64,000 bases of DNA from Anaeromyces robustus (GCA_002104895.1 MCFG01000103.1:76001-140000), one strand, 5' to 3'. Positions 27,768-47,711 are shown, counted from the stretch's first letter. The notes: generated by a model from the sequence alone, not told the origin. Made by a program: numbers and translations.

Positions 27768-30700
27768 TTAGGATGGTGAACCTTCATCCTTTATGAGATG
27801 TTCATCTTCCAAAAAGATATCAACAAATTTCATAATAATACGAATACCTAACATTTTTTCTACTATTAATACAACACTAATAGCTGTAATAAATATAATA
27901 AATGATTGGAAAAATATAAATGATATTAAAGCTTTAGTACTCCGCTTTTTTTGAGAAGATGGTGATAAAGTTTCAATTTGATTCATATTATTACTATTGG
28001 AAAGAACTAATGAATGATTAGGTATTGAGGTATCTAATAAAAGTTTGTCTTTATTATTATCATCATTTTCATTATTTTCATTCGTTAATGTTAAAGGTTG
28101 ATTTAATAATTCATCTATATTTTCTTCTTGTTTTGTTACTGAATTATCCAATTTATCATCTGAAGTTTTAGTATCAAGACGATCAAGAATGGGTATATTT
28201 GGATCAAATGAATCCTTTTTATTAATATTCTTTTCTTGATTAATTAAACTTGTGATTTTGTCATTTGGAATTGGTTGAGTTTCAATTTTATTATCATTAT
28301 CATTATTATCATTAATATCATTAATATCATTATCATTGTCATTATTATTATCATTATTATCATTATCATTTTCATTATTTTTATTACTACTTTCTTCTTC
28401 TTTATTATTATTATTTTCTTCATTAGAATTTATTATTATATCATTCTCATTTTTTTCTTCCTCTACTTTTTCTAAATTTTCATTTAAAATATTATTATCA
28501 TTATCTTCATCATTATTTTTATTTTCAACAAAATTCATTTCAGGTAATGAATTTGCAATTAAATCCATTTGATTATTTGAATTTAATAATTCTTCGGGTA
28601 TTCTATCAAGTTTATTTTTTTCATTTAGTTTTGCTAAATCTTCTTCCATTATACTAATATTACAAGAAATTACAGGAACTTCACTATCTAGATTATTTTC
28701 ATCAGCGATAATTAATTCTGATTGATCTATTGATATATCATGATCATCATATTCTTTTTTACCTTCATCTTTAATTAATTAATTATTATTATTATTATTA
28801 TTATTTTTTTTTTATTATTTTAAGGAATTATATATATAAAATAAAGATATAATTAATTATTTTTATATATTTTTGTTATAACATATTATTAATAAATCCT
28901 ATTGAAAATAATTAATTTTTAATATTTTTTTAGGATAACTTACCAAATACATTATTATCTTAAAAATTATTTTATTTAATAATAAACAAATAGAATAAAT
29001 GAACATAAAAGATAAAATTAAAATTAAAATTAAAATAAAAATTAATATTAATTATTATTATTGTTTTGTATATCTTTTTATATATACCTATATGGTATTC
29101 TGGTGGTGGTTTTAATTTATTTTCCATAAATTGATTGTTCATATCATCAAAATCCTCTATACTTTTTTCTAATTGTTTCTATTTTAGATCATAATATATA
29201 TTAAATATTATTATATAATTGTATAAGTATAATAAATTGGATAATTAATAATTAATAATAATAATTAATAATAATAAATACAATGATATCTTTCATATCT
29301 CCAGATGTTTGAACTGCATCATTAACCATATATGCAAAAGTATTAATATTATTCATTTGTCCATTTAATCCAAGTTCCTTTATCATTTCTTCTTTTTCTT
29401 TTAAAAGTAATTCTTGAACTATTTAATTATATTTATAAAATTATATTATATATATATATATATATGAGATTAATTAAGTAATAATTATTAATAAAATTGA
29501 AATTATTTTCATTGAAACAACAATATAATCATTCATTTACCTTTGGCATCTATATTATCTTTCAAGTCATTTAATTCATTATTTAATTCTTCAATAGTAT
29601 TTTTTAATATCGCTTCATTTGCTTTATGTTCCTCTATTTGTGGTTTTAAGTATTCTTTAATTATCATAATATTATCTGATTGCTCTTTTTTCCATTGACT
29701 TTCGCGTTTAATTAATTCATCATTATCTAATCAATAATCAATAATCAATAATCAATAATCAATAATTAATAATTAAATATTATTTATTCATCAAAGTATA
29801 ATAATTAATAATAAACCTTTTTGAATATTTTTCAAATCTTCTTCAAGTAATTGACATTTATCTTTTAAATTTTGAATTTCTATTATATTTTCTTCAATTT
29901 TTTTATCCTTTATTATATATATATATAACGTTGAATGTTAATACTTTTAGGCATTTATTATAATTTTTTTTTTCATAATATATTTTATATAAATTACTTT
30001 TTCTTGATCCATAGCTAATGCATTACTTAATTCAACATTCAAATTCTATTTTAATAATATTAATAATAATAATAGTATACATATAATAACATGGTATATA
30101 AATATTGTATTGATGATTATGATTATGTATATATATGTATATAAGGTATATTTATTTAATAATTTATTTTTTAAAAACAAAGATAAATTGAATATCCACT
30201 AACTTTCATTGCACCAACAGATCCATTCATACTTTGACTTAAACTTAAACTATTTTAATTTTTTTTATCGTATTAATAAATATATCAGTATACCAATATA
30301 CCAATATATTAGTATATTATCTTAATTATTATTATTATTATTATTATTGTTTTAATATAAAATATAAAAATATTATTAATAATAGTACTCTAAATCTCGT
30401 TCAGCTTTTAAATCATTAATTTGGCTACTTAATGCTTCAATTTGTATTAATAATTCTTTATTTCTTCTAATTAATTCATCTTCTTCTCTACTTTTTTTCT
30501 CAATTTCTTCTTGTAGTTGCATAAATTGTTCTTCATAAAAATCTTTTTGTTCTTTTACTTTTTGTTCCCATTTTAAATCATTATTTTCAATTTCTTCTTT
30601 AATTTCTGTTGGTATAGTTTTAAGTTGTTTTTCATATTCTTTTAACCTTTTTTTCATTTCATTTTGTTTTCCTTTGAAAAAAAATTTTTTTTTTTTTTGT

Positions 30701-31369
30701 AATTTTATTTAATTTTATATTGATAATTTAAGTAAAAAGGAAAAAAAAAATTTTTTATAAATATATATACTATTTTTATTTTATATATAATTAAAATATT
30801 TTTTTTATTTTATTATACCTTCTTCAATTTTCATGCCATCTCTAGCTTTATTAACTTCTTCAAGTGCAACTTTTAATTCTTCTTCTTTTTGTTTTAATTC
30901 ACTTAAATGTCTTTGAGATCTGTCATGAATTAAATTTAATTCAGTTTGTTGATTATTATACTGTTTTTCAAGTTTATTATATTTTGTTATTAGATTACTT
31001 GCGTTTTTTTGTTGTTCTAATTCTTTTTCTGAATACTATTATGTATAATATATATAAATTTATTATTATTTATTATAATAATAATAATAATAATAATTAT
31101 AATATATATATATATATATATAATATTAATACCTCTTTTATATTTTCCATAAATTGAGTTTCTCTTTGTTTCATAATATTTATTTCTCTTTCACTACTTC
31201 TTAATTTTTTGTTGCTTTCTTCAAAATTCTTTTTTAACTCATCTATTTCTGTTTTTAAACCTTTAATTGTTTTATCTCTTAATTTTAAATCATTACATAA
31301 ATTTTGACAATTTGCCATAGATTTTATAAGATTTTGACGTAACATTGTTGCTAATTCTTTAAAATACTA

Positions 31370-31429
<60 letters not shown>

Positions 31430-32601
31430 ATTATTATTTATATTTATTTTATCTAATTATTAGTTACCTTTTCAGTATTATCTGAATCTAATTTTATTGA
31501 TGATATATCTGTTACACTTTCAACATTATTATTATAATTATTATTTTCACTTATGGTATTTCTCCGTGAACTTCTTCTACTTGTTCTTTTTCTATCTTTG
31601 ATATTGTCAGTATTAAATATTGAATCAGTATGAAGAGACTGTGCTTCTGCATCTAATAAATTGGATATATTTAAAATATCAGAGGTTGAATATTTATCTA
31701 ATTTTATAATTTTTAAATTGTCAGAACTTGAGGTATATGGCATAGTACTATCCTTCCCAAAAGAACCAAATAATAATTCTGAATTTTCATTAGCGCTTGA
31801 TTCTGAAGGGGGTATTAAATTGTTATCATCATTTAAATCTATTGAAAAGTTATCATTGTCTATATCAAAAACTATTTTATCTTTATCTTTATCTGAAATA
31901 TTATTATTGTTATCTGTAATTTTATTATCGTTATTATTATCGTTATTATTATTAGTATTATTATTATTAGTATTATTTACATTTTTATTACTATCAATAC
32001 TATTTTTATTTTCATTATTATTCTCTATATTGCTATTTTGATTTTTATCTATAGCTGCTGGTATATGAAATTCTTCTTTTGATTTATCAACTTCTTTTGT
32101 ATTTGATTTCATATGATTATCACTTGAAAAACTTAATTCTGAGTCTGAGTCATATAAAGATATATCTTTTTCAGGTTGTGGTATGAATGACTGAATTAAA
32201 CTACATATATCATCCAGTGAAACATCTTGTATTTCAGAATCATATTGATTAATAAATAATTCCAAAGATTCATCTAGTTCTTTTAATTCAATCAAATTTT
32301 TTTCTTCAAATAATTTTAATACATTAAAAATTTCTTTTATATCAAGTCGTTCCTTATTTGGATAAATTTCAGCTATAATATCTTTTAAATGATCTTTAAT
32401 AGCATCATATTCCTCTTTCTATTATAATTTATATATAACATTAATATAGTAATACAGTAAGTACTTAAAAAAAAAATAGTATTTATATTTTATATACTTT
32501 TCTTTATTATTTTATTTAAGTATAAATACATCAATAAAGGAAATGTTACTATCCAAGTAATCATTCTTAGACTCAGTCATTATTAAATTATTACTACCCA
32601 T
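27768..32601 (-). CDS. Tail-anchored coiled-coil protein, golgin-like
   Basis: Thirteen exons, 5' to 3' on the minus strand: 32530-32601, 31468-32418, 31133-31366, 30819-31035, 30389-30671, 30204-30249, 29998-30045, 29817-29907, 29541-29726, 29282-29418, 29088-29178, 28944-28958 and 27768-28768. The total is 1123 residues, with every phase matching. An acidic, Asn/Asp/Ser-rich region (about 100-270) is followed by roughly 450 residues of Glu/Lys/Leu heptad coiled coil (about 345-790), then a second low-complexity Asn/Asp region. One hydrophobic helix (about 1070-1093) is followed by 26 residues. Long coiled coils with a C-terminal anchor are typical of golgin-type tethers or other membrane-attached scaffolds. 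I do not recognise a named orthologue. A second in-frame ATG lies seven codons in (32580). The 15-base exon 12 is unusually small. The Asn/Asp tracts also create antisense open frames, which I discount. Confidence 0.8.
31371..31430. repeat. (ATT)n in an intron
   Basis: Trinucleotide repeat filling intron 2 of the coiled-coil gene. Confidence 0.9.
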
Positions 32602-34043
32602 TGAATTATTATATATCAATGAATAAATATAAATATATTATTATTATGTAATTAGTATTTTTTTTCCAACAAAAATCTTCTAAGTTTATATTTATATATA
32701 TATGATTAATATTACAACTAATAATTTAAAGATAATAATAAATAAATAAATAAATACATAAATAAATAAATAAATAAATAAGTAAATAAAAAGTTTTAGC
32801 AAAAAAAAATAATTTATTTAACATTCATTTACAAAGTTTTTTTATATTTTATTAAATGACTTAAAAAAAAAAAGTGTTTATTATGTATATATAACATGTA
32901 AACCGTTTAACTAATTAAAGTTATTATTTAACATAGGAAAAATAAAAATTAAAAAAAAAAAAAAAAATTAAATATAAAAAAAAAATAAAAAATCATAAAA
33001 TATATTTATTATTCTTTATGAAAAAATAAATAAATGGATAACTAAATTAAAAAATAAATAATTCATTGTATATATAAAAAATTATTTTATAAATTCTTAA
33101 TAATTAAAAAAAGTTTCTCCAAATTATTTAATTAAAAATGATTTTCTTTTTTTAATATTTTCAAATTTTTTTTCAAAATTTTTTCATTTGTTTACTATTT
33201 ATTTTAAATATTATATTTTTTATAATTTTTATAAATTTGTGTGTATTAAATAATTTAATATTAATTTTAATATTAATAAATTATATTAAGTGAGGTGATA
33301 TATCACATGATGTACTCTTATATAATGTTTTGGTAGTAATAAAAAAAATGATAATAAACATAAAACTATTATTTTATTATTGTAAAAATTTAATTTTCAT
33401 TTTAATCTATTAATGTAATGGTGGACTAAAATCATTGGATTAAAAAAGACATGATTGTACATATATGAAAATATAAATAATCAATATTAAATTTGAATTA
33501 TTGAAACATATTCAAAATTATATTATTTAATTAATATATATATGTTTCTTAATACAAAAGTTACATACTATAATTTTATATATTTTTGTTTGAAAAATAT
33601 AGACATATAACTTCTATTGATCAGTGCAAAAATGAATAAATAACTATATTTAGATATTAAAACATAAATAATTATAAGTAAATAAACATTAGCATACATA
33701 TTTTCTAAACTGTTTTACCTATTTTCCAAGTTAATATATATAAAACAAAAATATAGTGCTTTGACAATATGTGAAACATAACATGTGTAAAAATGAATGA
33801 ATGAATGAATATATAATATAAATAAATATATATAAAAATGAATATATAAATGAATGAATGAATAAATAAATAAATGAATTAATAAATAAATATTTTCTAT
33901 AAATATGTCATATTCAATATATAATTTATTATAATCTAATATATATAAAATATTAAATATTAAATAATTTATTTATATGATATGACAAATGTATGAATAA
34001 TTTTAATATAATAAACTTAATCCTTTAATCTTAAAATTAATCC
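32602..34043. other. Intergenic, upstream of coiled-coil gene
   Basis: Promoter side of the minus-strand gene, up to SINE copy 2. AT-rich, with AAAT and AATG simple repeats (32735-32790 and 33790-33890). At 33297-33308 GTGATATATCAC is a perfect palindrome. No gene is seen. Confidence 0.55.
34031..34043 (+). repeat. Left target-site duplication of SINE copy 2
   Basis: TTAAAATTAATCC, repeated exactly at 34471-34483 after the poly(A) tail. Confidence 0.9.
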
Positions 34044-34470
34044 TCGACCAGTTTCTATCCTGGTTGTTAAGGCGTTTCCTTAGCATACATAAGGCTTCTG
34101 GATTGACACCGCATCTACCCCAAGCAAAGTGGTTTTCTCCTTCACGGGTTTTACACTGTGGCAAGGTAGTGCACAGGTATAGTATTTGAGGCGTAGCTAC
34201 TCACGCCTCATTAAATAATATAAGTATATGAGTAGATCTTTAAGTCTAATAATGTGGGGTGCGGCTCTAAATTATTGGGCGGTTTCCTTGGTGACTACTA
34301 TTCATATGTGGGGCTTGTAGACTGGACCCGTTATTAAGTTAGCGTTAGGGTTTAAGTACAAATGTAAAATATATGAATATACCAAGGGCGTCGACGCCGA
34401 AAAGGTAAGGCAGGGAATTTAATTCCGATACATTCATGTGAAAATCACATGATAAGTCTATAAAAAAAAA
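34044..34470 (+). mobile_element. tRNA-headed SINE-like retroposon, copy 2
   Basis: A 427-bp GC-richer island. The head has the same box A-like TGGTTGTTAAGG (34061-34072). The box B position (34100-34110) reads GGATTGACACC, three changes from copy 1, so its internal promoter is probably weakened. A 5-bp stem CCTTA/TAAGG with a 7-base loop lies between the boxes, like a tRNA anticodon arm. The 3' end carries the hairpin TCATGTGA/TCACATGA, then GATAAGTCTAT and nine A residues. Perfect 13-bp target-site duplications flank it. Beyond the head the body aligns with copy 1 only in patches (for example ATTGGGC ... ATGTGGGGCTTG), so the two belong to diverged or chimeric subfamilies. Confidence 0.87.
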
Positions 34471-34483
34471 TTAAAATTAATCC
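34471..34483 (+). repeat. Right target-site duplication of SINE copy 2
   Basis: TTAAAATTAATCC, identical to 34031-34043. Confidence 0.9.
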
Positions 34484-35142
34484 AAGCATTTTTTTTTTTC
34501 ATTATAATAGTAACTGTTTTATTATTGTTTTTATTTTATTAAGCTTTTTTTTTAATATTTTTTTTTCTTTAAAACCTATTATATATATATATATTTATAA
34601 AATATTTTTAATTTTAAAATTAAATAAATATTTTATTATTAATAAAAAAAGAGAAGTTACAGTATCTCTCAAAGATTCAGATATTTTTTTATTTAAAGTA
34701 AAGGTATATATTAATTAATAATTTTTTTTATAAAAATTGTTTCGGTAATGATATATAATTATAATTAAATCGAACAAAAAAAAATTATGAATCAAAAAAA
34801 GCAATAATAATAATAATAATAATAATAAAACCTTCAGTATATATAGCATTTTTTTTTTAATTTTATATTTTGAAATTATATATCTGTATATATACTTTTA
34901 AATATTTTGTAAATAAAAGTATCTCTATTATCATTATATTATAGTTAAATAAAATTAGAAAAAAAAATTTTTTTTCTTATTACATGATATTAATAACATC
35001 AATTATATATTTTATTTTATTTTTCAATAAAGAAAATATTTTGATATATTGATAATAATAATAAAATCAAATAAAACAAAAAATATATATACATATAAAT
35101 ACTAATATAGAAGAAAGAAAAAAAAAAAAGGAAAAAAGAAAA
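34484..35142 (+). promoter_or_regulatory. Upstream region of calreticulin
   Basis: About 660 bases between the SINE insertion and the calreticulin start. AT-rich, with an AAT repeat near 34800 and a purine-rich leader (GAAAGAAAAA type) in the last 40 bases before the ATG. No stress-response element is recognisable by eye. Confidence 0.4.
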
Positions 35143-38454
<3,312 letters not shown>

Positions 38455-38591
38455 GCAAAATCATATTGATTTTAATTAATTTATATATTTATAGTATTAA
38501 ATTATTGAAATAAAATACAGAAAAAAAAAAGAATAAAATAATTAAAAAATAAAAAATAAAAAATAAAAAATTAAAAATAAAAAAGAAATAA

Positions 38592-38632
<41 letters not shown>

Positions 38633-39970
38633 AATAAAAAAAATATCTATATAAAAATTAAAAAAATATAAAATAAAAACTATTATTATTTTTTTAAGTA
38701 ATAATAGTTTTTATTATTACTTAAAACAATATAAATATATACTAAAAAAAAAACGAAAATCTAAAACAACATCAAATAAATAAAATATAAATCTAAATTA
38801 TAAAAAAAAAAAAAAAAAGTAATAAATGTATAAAGATGTTTTATTACATTTGTTAATTTATATATTAATAATAAATTAAATACTATTTGTGTTTCATCTT
38901 TTTTCTTTTATTCAATGAAATTATTTTAAATGTTATGTAATATATTTATAATTTTTAATTAATTTAATTAGCATATTTTTGTAATTTAGATTTGTATTCA
39001 AAAAAAAATTATTTTTTTAAAAATAAATGATCCATTTTAATATAATTTAAATAATTTTATGATTAAATAATTATTTTAATTAAATAAAATGTGAGTACAT
39101 TCTTTAATTATTGATGTTTTTTTTTATATGAATATTTTTTTTTTTTTTTTTTTATTGGTAATAAATAATAATAATTTTTATTTTTTTTTATGGTTGTCAT
39201 TTTTAAAATATTTTATGAATTTTTTTTTTTCATTATATATAAAGTTAATGATATTAATTATATTATTATAAGCTTTAAATTCTAGTTGTAGAGCATTGAT
39301 TAAAAAACCTGCTATCTTTTTTTTTCAATAACTTATTTTAAATGCTTTAGTAATAAAATAAAAAATAAAGTTTTGTAGTTAATGGTTAAATTCATTTAAT
39401 CAAATAAAGTATGATTTCATATATTAAAGTTGTTTAAACTTTACTATTTCGTATAGGAAATTTTTATGAAAAAAAAATTAATTAGATATAAGGAACGATT
39501 GCTAATATTTTAAATTATAACTTTTTTATTTAAAAAAAAAAAAAAAAATAAAATAATTAAAATTATAAAATTATAATTTTAAAATTTTTATATTGACATT
39601 ATTTTATTATAATTAATTATCGAAGAAAGTGTAATAAACTATCTGATATTTTTTTTCTTTTTTTTTTTTTTTTTTTGAAATTTTCATATAATTAAAATTT
39701 GATATATTAAAATATATATAATAAATTATATTTTTTTAAATATCGATTTAATTATTTAGAATTTGTATTTTGATATTTTATTTTTTATTCATTTTATTTA
39801 TTTTACTAAAGTAATTAGAATAGATAGTTAATTAATTTTATATATGATAAGGAAAAAAAAAGTTACGAGCAATTAATAAAAATATAATAAAACTAAAAAA
39901 TATATATAATTTTTTTTTTGTCATTAATAAAAAAAAATAGAAATTAATATATAAATAAAAAAAAAAAAAA
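38455..39970. other. Intergenic, calreticulin to EF-hand gene
   Basis: Two same-strand genes are separated by 1.5 kb of AT-rich DNA with long A and T runs (such as 38590-38630). It should hold the calreticulin polyadenylation site and the downstream promoter. No further gene is seen. Confidence 0.5.
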
Positions 39971-44500
<4,530 letters not shown>

Positions 44501-45156
44501 ACTTATCCAATTATTATTATATATGTTACATTAAATATTTATTTTTTTTTTATTTTATTATGCATTTCATTTACAAATATTATATTATTACTACAATTTT
44601 TATTGCAATTATCAATTTTTCACCACATTATATATATTAGTATATATACTAAACTTATTTTTTATATTTATTTAAAAAAATTTTTTTTTTTTCCTTATTT
44701 CAATACTTTTTTTATACAACCAATATTATAAGTTATATTCTTTATAATATTTATTTTATCTTTCATTATAAAACAATACATAAAAACAATTTTTAATATA
44801 TTATAAATACTATAATTTTATTATTATTTGTTTTAAAATTGTATATATTTAATGTATGTATTTTAATATATATAAAAAAATATTTTAAACTATAATAAAA
44901 CTAAATAAATGATCATAATAACCAATCATGTTATTATACAAAATAAATTTAACCAATCAAGTATTTTTTTAACATATAAAAATGAAAATTTTATAATTCA
45001 TTTATTTTTTTACTTCATAATAAAAAAAGAAATATTAATATAAGAATAATTATATAATATAATTATTATGATATTAATATGAAGATAAGTAATATGAAAA
45101 AAACTTTTAAATAAAAGGTAAATATTAGTAATTTATTTTTAAAGAAAAGCGTATAT
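44501..45156 (+). promoter_or_regulatory. Intergenic with two CCAAT boxes before snoRNA cluster
   Basis: CCAAT occurs at 44932-44936 (in ATAACCAATCAT) and 44953-44957 (in TTAACCAATCAA), about 200 bases before the first snoRNA. ATAACCAATCAT also occurs, in reverse orientation, upstream of the ribosomal P1 gene near 55117-55128. This suggests an RNA polymerase II promoter for the cluster that is shared with ribosomal genes. The 5' part is the 3' flank of the EF-hand gene. Confidence 0.5.
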
Positions 45157-45265
45157 AGAATTATATTAAATTTAAATGATGTGAAGTTCCAACCTGAAAC
45201 TTTATATGATGAATTACGGTTATAAACCAAGAATTCCTCGTTTCTGATATATTTAATATAATTCT
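45157..45265 (+). ncRNA. C/D snoRNA, snR57-like (18S G1572 guide)
   Basis: Box C ATGATGT (45176-45182), box D' CTGA (45194-45197), box C' ATGATGA (45206-45212) and box D CTGA (45244-45247). A 15-bp terminal stem brings the ends together (AGAATTATATTAAAT with ATTTAATATAATTCT). The guide GAATTCCTCGTT next to box D is complementary to the conserved 18S segment AACGAGGAATTC. The fifth base before box D pairs with the G of AACG, which by counting from yeast C1639 is G1572, the snR57 target. It directs rRNA 2'-O-methylation in the nucleolus. The second guide (GAAGTTCCAAC) has no target I recognise. Confidence 0.88.
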
Positions 45266-45375
45266 TAAATATAATATTTAACATATATTAATAAGTTAAT
45301 ATAAGATAATATAACTAATAATCTTTTATTAATTTATAGGTAAATATTATTGTATATTTAATTAATAAATAATTA

Positions 45376-45460
45376 TATTTTAAGTGATGTGACTATCCAT
45401 ATTTATTTAACATGATTCCTGAATGAAACACCTGGAACATGCACCACCATCTGATAAAAT
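45376..45460 (+). ncRNA. C/D snoRNA, snR55/U33-like (18S U1269 guide)
   Basis: Box C GTGATGT (45384-45390), a D'-like CTGA (45419-45422) and box D CTGA (45451-45454). The short terminal stem is ATTTTA/TAAAAT. The guide CATGCACCACCA before box D is complementary to the universal 18S sequence TGGTGGTGCATG. The fifth base before box D pairs with the U two bases before the snR40 site G1271, that is U1269 in yeast, the target of snR55 (human U33). Box C' is poorly preserved, which suits a snoRNA using only its D guide. Confidence 0.88.
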
Positions 45461-45625
45461 TTTTTTTTAAAAAAGATAAATATTAATAATAAAATTATAA
45501 ATACTAATAAATATATACATATATATATTGGTTTTTAGGAATAATATTTATTATTAAATATTATTTATTTAAATTCAGAAATGGTAAATATTTTTTAATA
45601 TATTTATGATACTATTTTAATATTC

Positions 45626-45728
45626 ATTGTTTTTTTTAAATGATGATTGGTAATTGTCCAGTTCTGCTACTGAAAAAGCATGCTGATATTTTACCTTTGC
45701 TTACCTTTTACTGATAAAAAAAAGCAAT
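45626..45728 (+). ncRNA. C/D snoRNA, snR61/U38-like (25S A1133 guide)
   Basis: A consensus box C ATGATGA (45640-45646), D' CTGA (45670-45673), C'-like ATGCTGA (45680-45686) and box D CTGA (45711-45714). The terminal stem pairs TTTTTTTTA with TAAAAAAAA, extended by ATTG/CAAT. The guide CCAGTTCTGCT before D' is complementary to the large-subunit rRNA sequence AGCAGAACTGG. The fifth base pairs with the A after GC, the site methylated by yeast snR61 (A1133) and human U38. The guide next to box D has no target I recognise. Confidence 0.87.
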
Positions 45729-45840
45729 GAATGAATAATAATAAATAAAATAAATAATAATAATATTAAAATACTAAATAACTAATATGATTATTATTAT
45801 ATAAATAGAATATAGGGAAAATATTTATAAAAAATGAAAT

Positions 45841-45968
45841 AACGACACATTTGCAGTATTATTATTTCTGATAAGTGAGATAGTAATGATTCCCAGTGTC
45901 GAATAGTAAAAGATGTTATTTTAATATATGTTTTTCTTTAATATAAATAGAATTAATGTATGACAGGT
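45841..45968 (+). ncRNA. Probable H/ACA snoRNA at end of cluster
   Basis: The hairpin has a 6-bp lower stem (CGACAC 45843-45848 with GTGTCG 45896-45901). An internal pocket has arms ATTTGCAG and ATTCCCA, topped by a 12-bp upper stem with G-U pairs. One base later comes ATAGTA (45903-45908), which fits the H box ANANNA. It lies 14 bases after the pocket, the distance expected for pseudouridine guides. An ACA at 45963-45965 could be the 3' box, but the second hairpin is weak. The rRNA target was not identified. Its position right after three C/D snoRNAs supports co-transcription. Confidence 0.6.
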
Positions 45969-47400
45969 AGCATCGAAATTTTTTTTTTTTACAAAAAAAT
46001 TTAAGAAAAATAGTTTTAATAATGTAGTTCATTATTAAATGTAATATTTTTTTTTAAATTTATTGTAAAAATTTATTATTTATGAAATAAAAATAATGAA
46101 AGTAAAAATAAAAGTAAAAAAATAAAATGAATGTCTTTTATATTATTGTATATTATTATTATATTATGAATATAATTTATCATTTTATGCTTAAGTGTTA
46201 TTACAAATCATTCAAATTTAAATATTATCTGTATTTTTATATTTTAAATTTTAATATATTTATATTTTTATATTTTTAATATTATGAATATTTTTTGTTG
46301 TTTTATGATTTATTTAATGTATTATATTTGTTTAAATATTTTTCTACAATATCTGTTATATAATTTATAAAGAAAAAAAAATGAAATAATTATAAATATG
46401 AGTTATATAATAAAAAAGACTAAAAAAAAATTTTATCAAAAAATTTATTATAAAAATAGTCTATTAATTTCTTATATTTATTTTAATTTTCTATAAATGT
46501 ATTAAATTATATATATATATATAAACATGGGTATTCTCTTCCTTTTGTTTAAAAAAAAAAAAAATAGGTTAAACTTAATCTGTTTTGTATCTGATGATAT
46601 AGTTATATATTAGATACTAATGCTGCTAAAGCTACAAATATATATAAGATTTTTGCATGGAAGTGATTTCTATTCCTTTAGTCTAAAATATATATGTTGA
46701 ATTTCTGCCTTAAATTTCATTTATGTTATTTTAATAATAATAATGAAAATAATATAAAGTCTTGACCATTAGGTTTTTAGTTATCATATCTTTAGAGATA
46801 TCTATAAAGCATACTTTTTCAATTTAGATAATTTTTTTTTTCTTCTTCTTTAAATAACTTATTTATAAAAGTATATTTATAATAGTTATAGTATAAATAA
46901 TGTTTTAATCGGTGGAGAGAATTAGTAGTAATATTAATAATAGTGATATTAAAAACACAAATGTTAATCCTTTAATTCTTTTATTAATATATTATAAAGT
47001 AAGCATTTTTTTTATGTTATCAAAAACTTTTTACTAATGTAAATTAATATTGAAGAATTACAGGTCTAGTATGAAATATTTACTATTTTTTTTATTATTA
47101 TACTGATTTCCATTAGATTTAACAATATTTTCAACTTCTCATTTCTCATTGCTTGGTTTATTATTATTTGTCTTTTTATACATGTATTTAATATTGAATT
47201 TTCAATAAAAATGATATATATAATATATATTTTCTCATACCCTATCAATTCGAATAACAATATGTTAATTATTTGATATGTGTTCAACTGTTTTCTATGA
47301 CAGTCTAATTAGTAAGTAATAATAACAAATTTTTTTTAGAACAATTAATAAATGGATAAATAAACTTATAAATAAATAAATAAATAAATAAATAAATGAA

Positions 47401-47446
<46 letters not shown>

Positions 47447-47711
47447 TTTTTTATATATTTTATTAAATATTTTAAAATTATTTTTAATTATTTTTATTTT
47501 TTTGCCATTTTTTTTTAATTTTTATTTTATTTATTTATTTTAATTTTTATTTTTTTATTTTTTTATCATTTTTTTTAAATTTTTTATTATTTTTTGTTAT
47601 TTTAAATAGTCTTCATTTTTATTATATATAAATATATTTTTATTTCATTTATATTTGAATAAATGCAATTATTTAATCATAAAATCTATAAAAAAGTGTT
47701 AATTAAAGATG
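45969..47711. other. Intergenic, snoRNA cluster to PDI-like gene
   Basis: Mostly AT-rich with an AAAT array (47365-47441). Parts of 46560-46840 and 47040-47330 are less biased than usual. One holds a GTATCT/AGATAC stem followed by GCTACA, the other a CTATGACA end. Either could be a further non-coding RNA, but I cannot complete a C/D or H/ACA model. The 3' flank of the minus-strand gene is at the right. Confidence 0.45.
47365..47441. repeat. (AAAT)n microsatellite
   Basis: About 75 bases of AAAT units with one AATG interruption. Confidence 0.9.

Noticed and set aside
28275-28572. Plus-strand poly-Ile and Ser/Leu frames
   Set aside because: Antisense shadows of the Asn/Asp-rich tract of the minus-strand coiled-coil protein. 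The plus-strand frame at 31661-32041 is the same effect.
45066-45284. Minus-strand 72-codon frame
   Set aside because: It overlaps the snR57-like snoRNA, whose boxes, stem and guide explain the sequence better.
47066-47287. Minus-strand 73-codon frame
   Set aside because: No homology recognised, no splice partner and ordinary AT composition; left as possible non-coding RNA territory.
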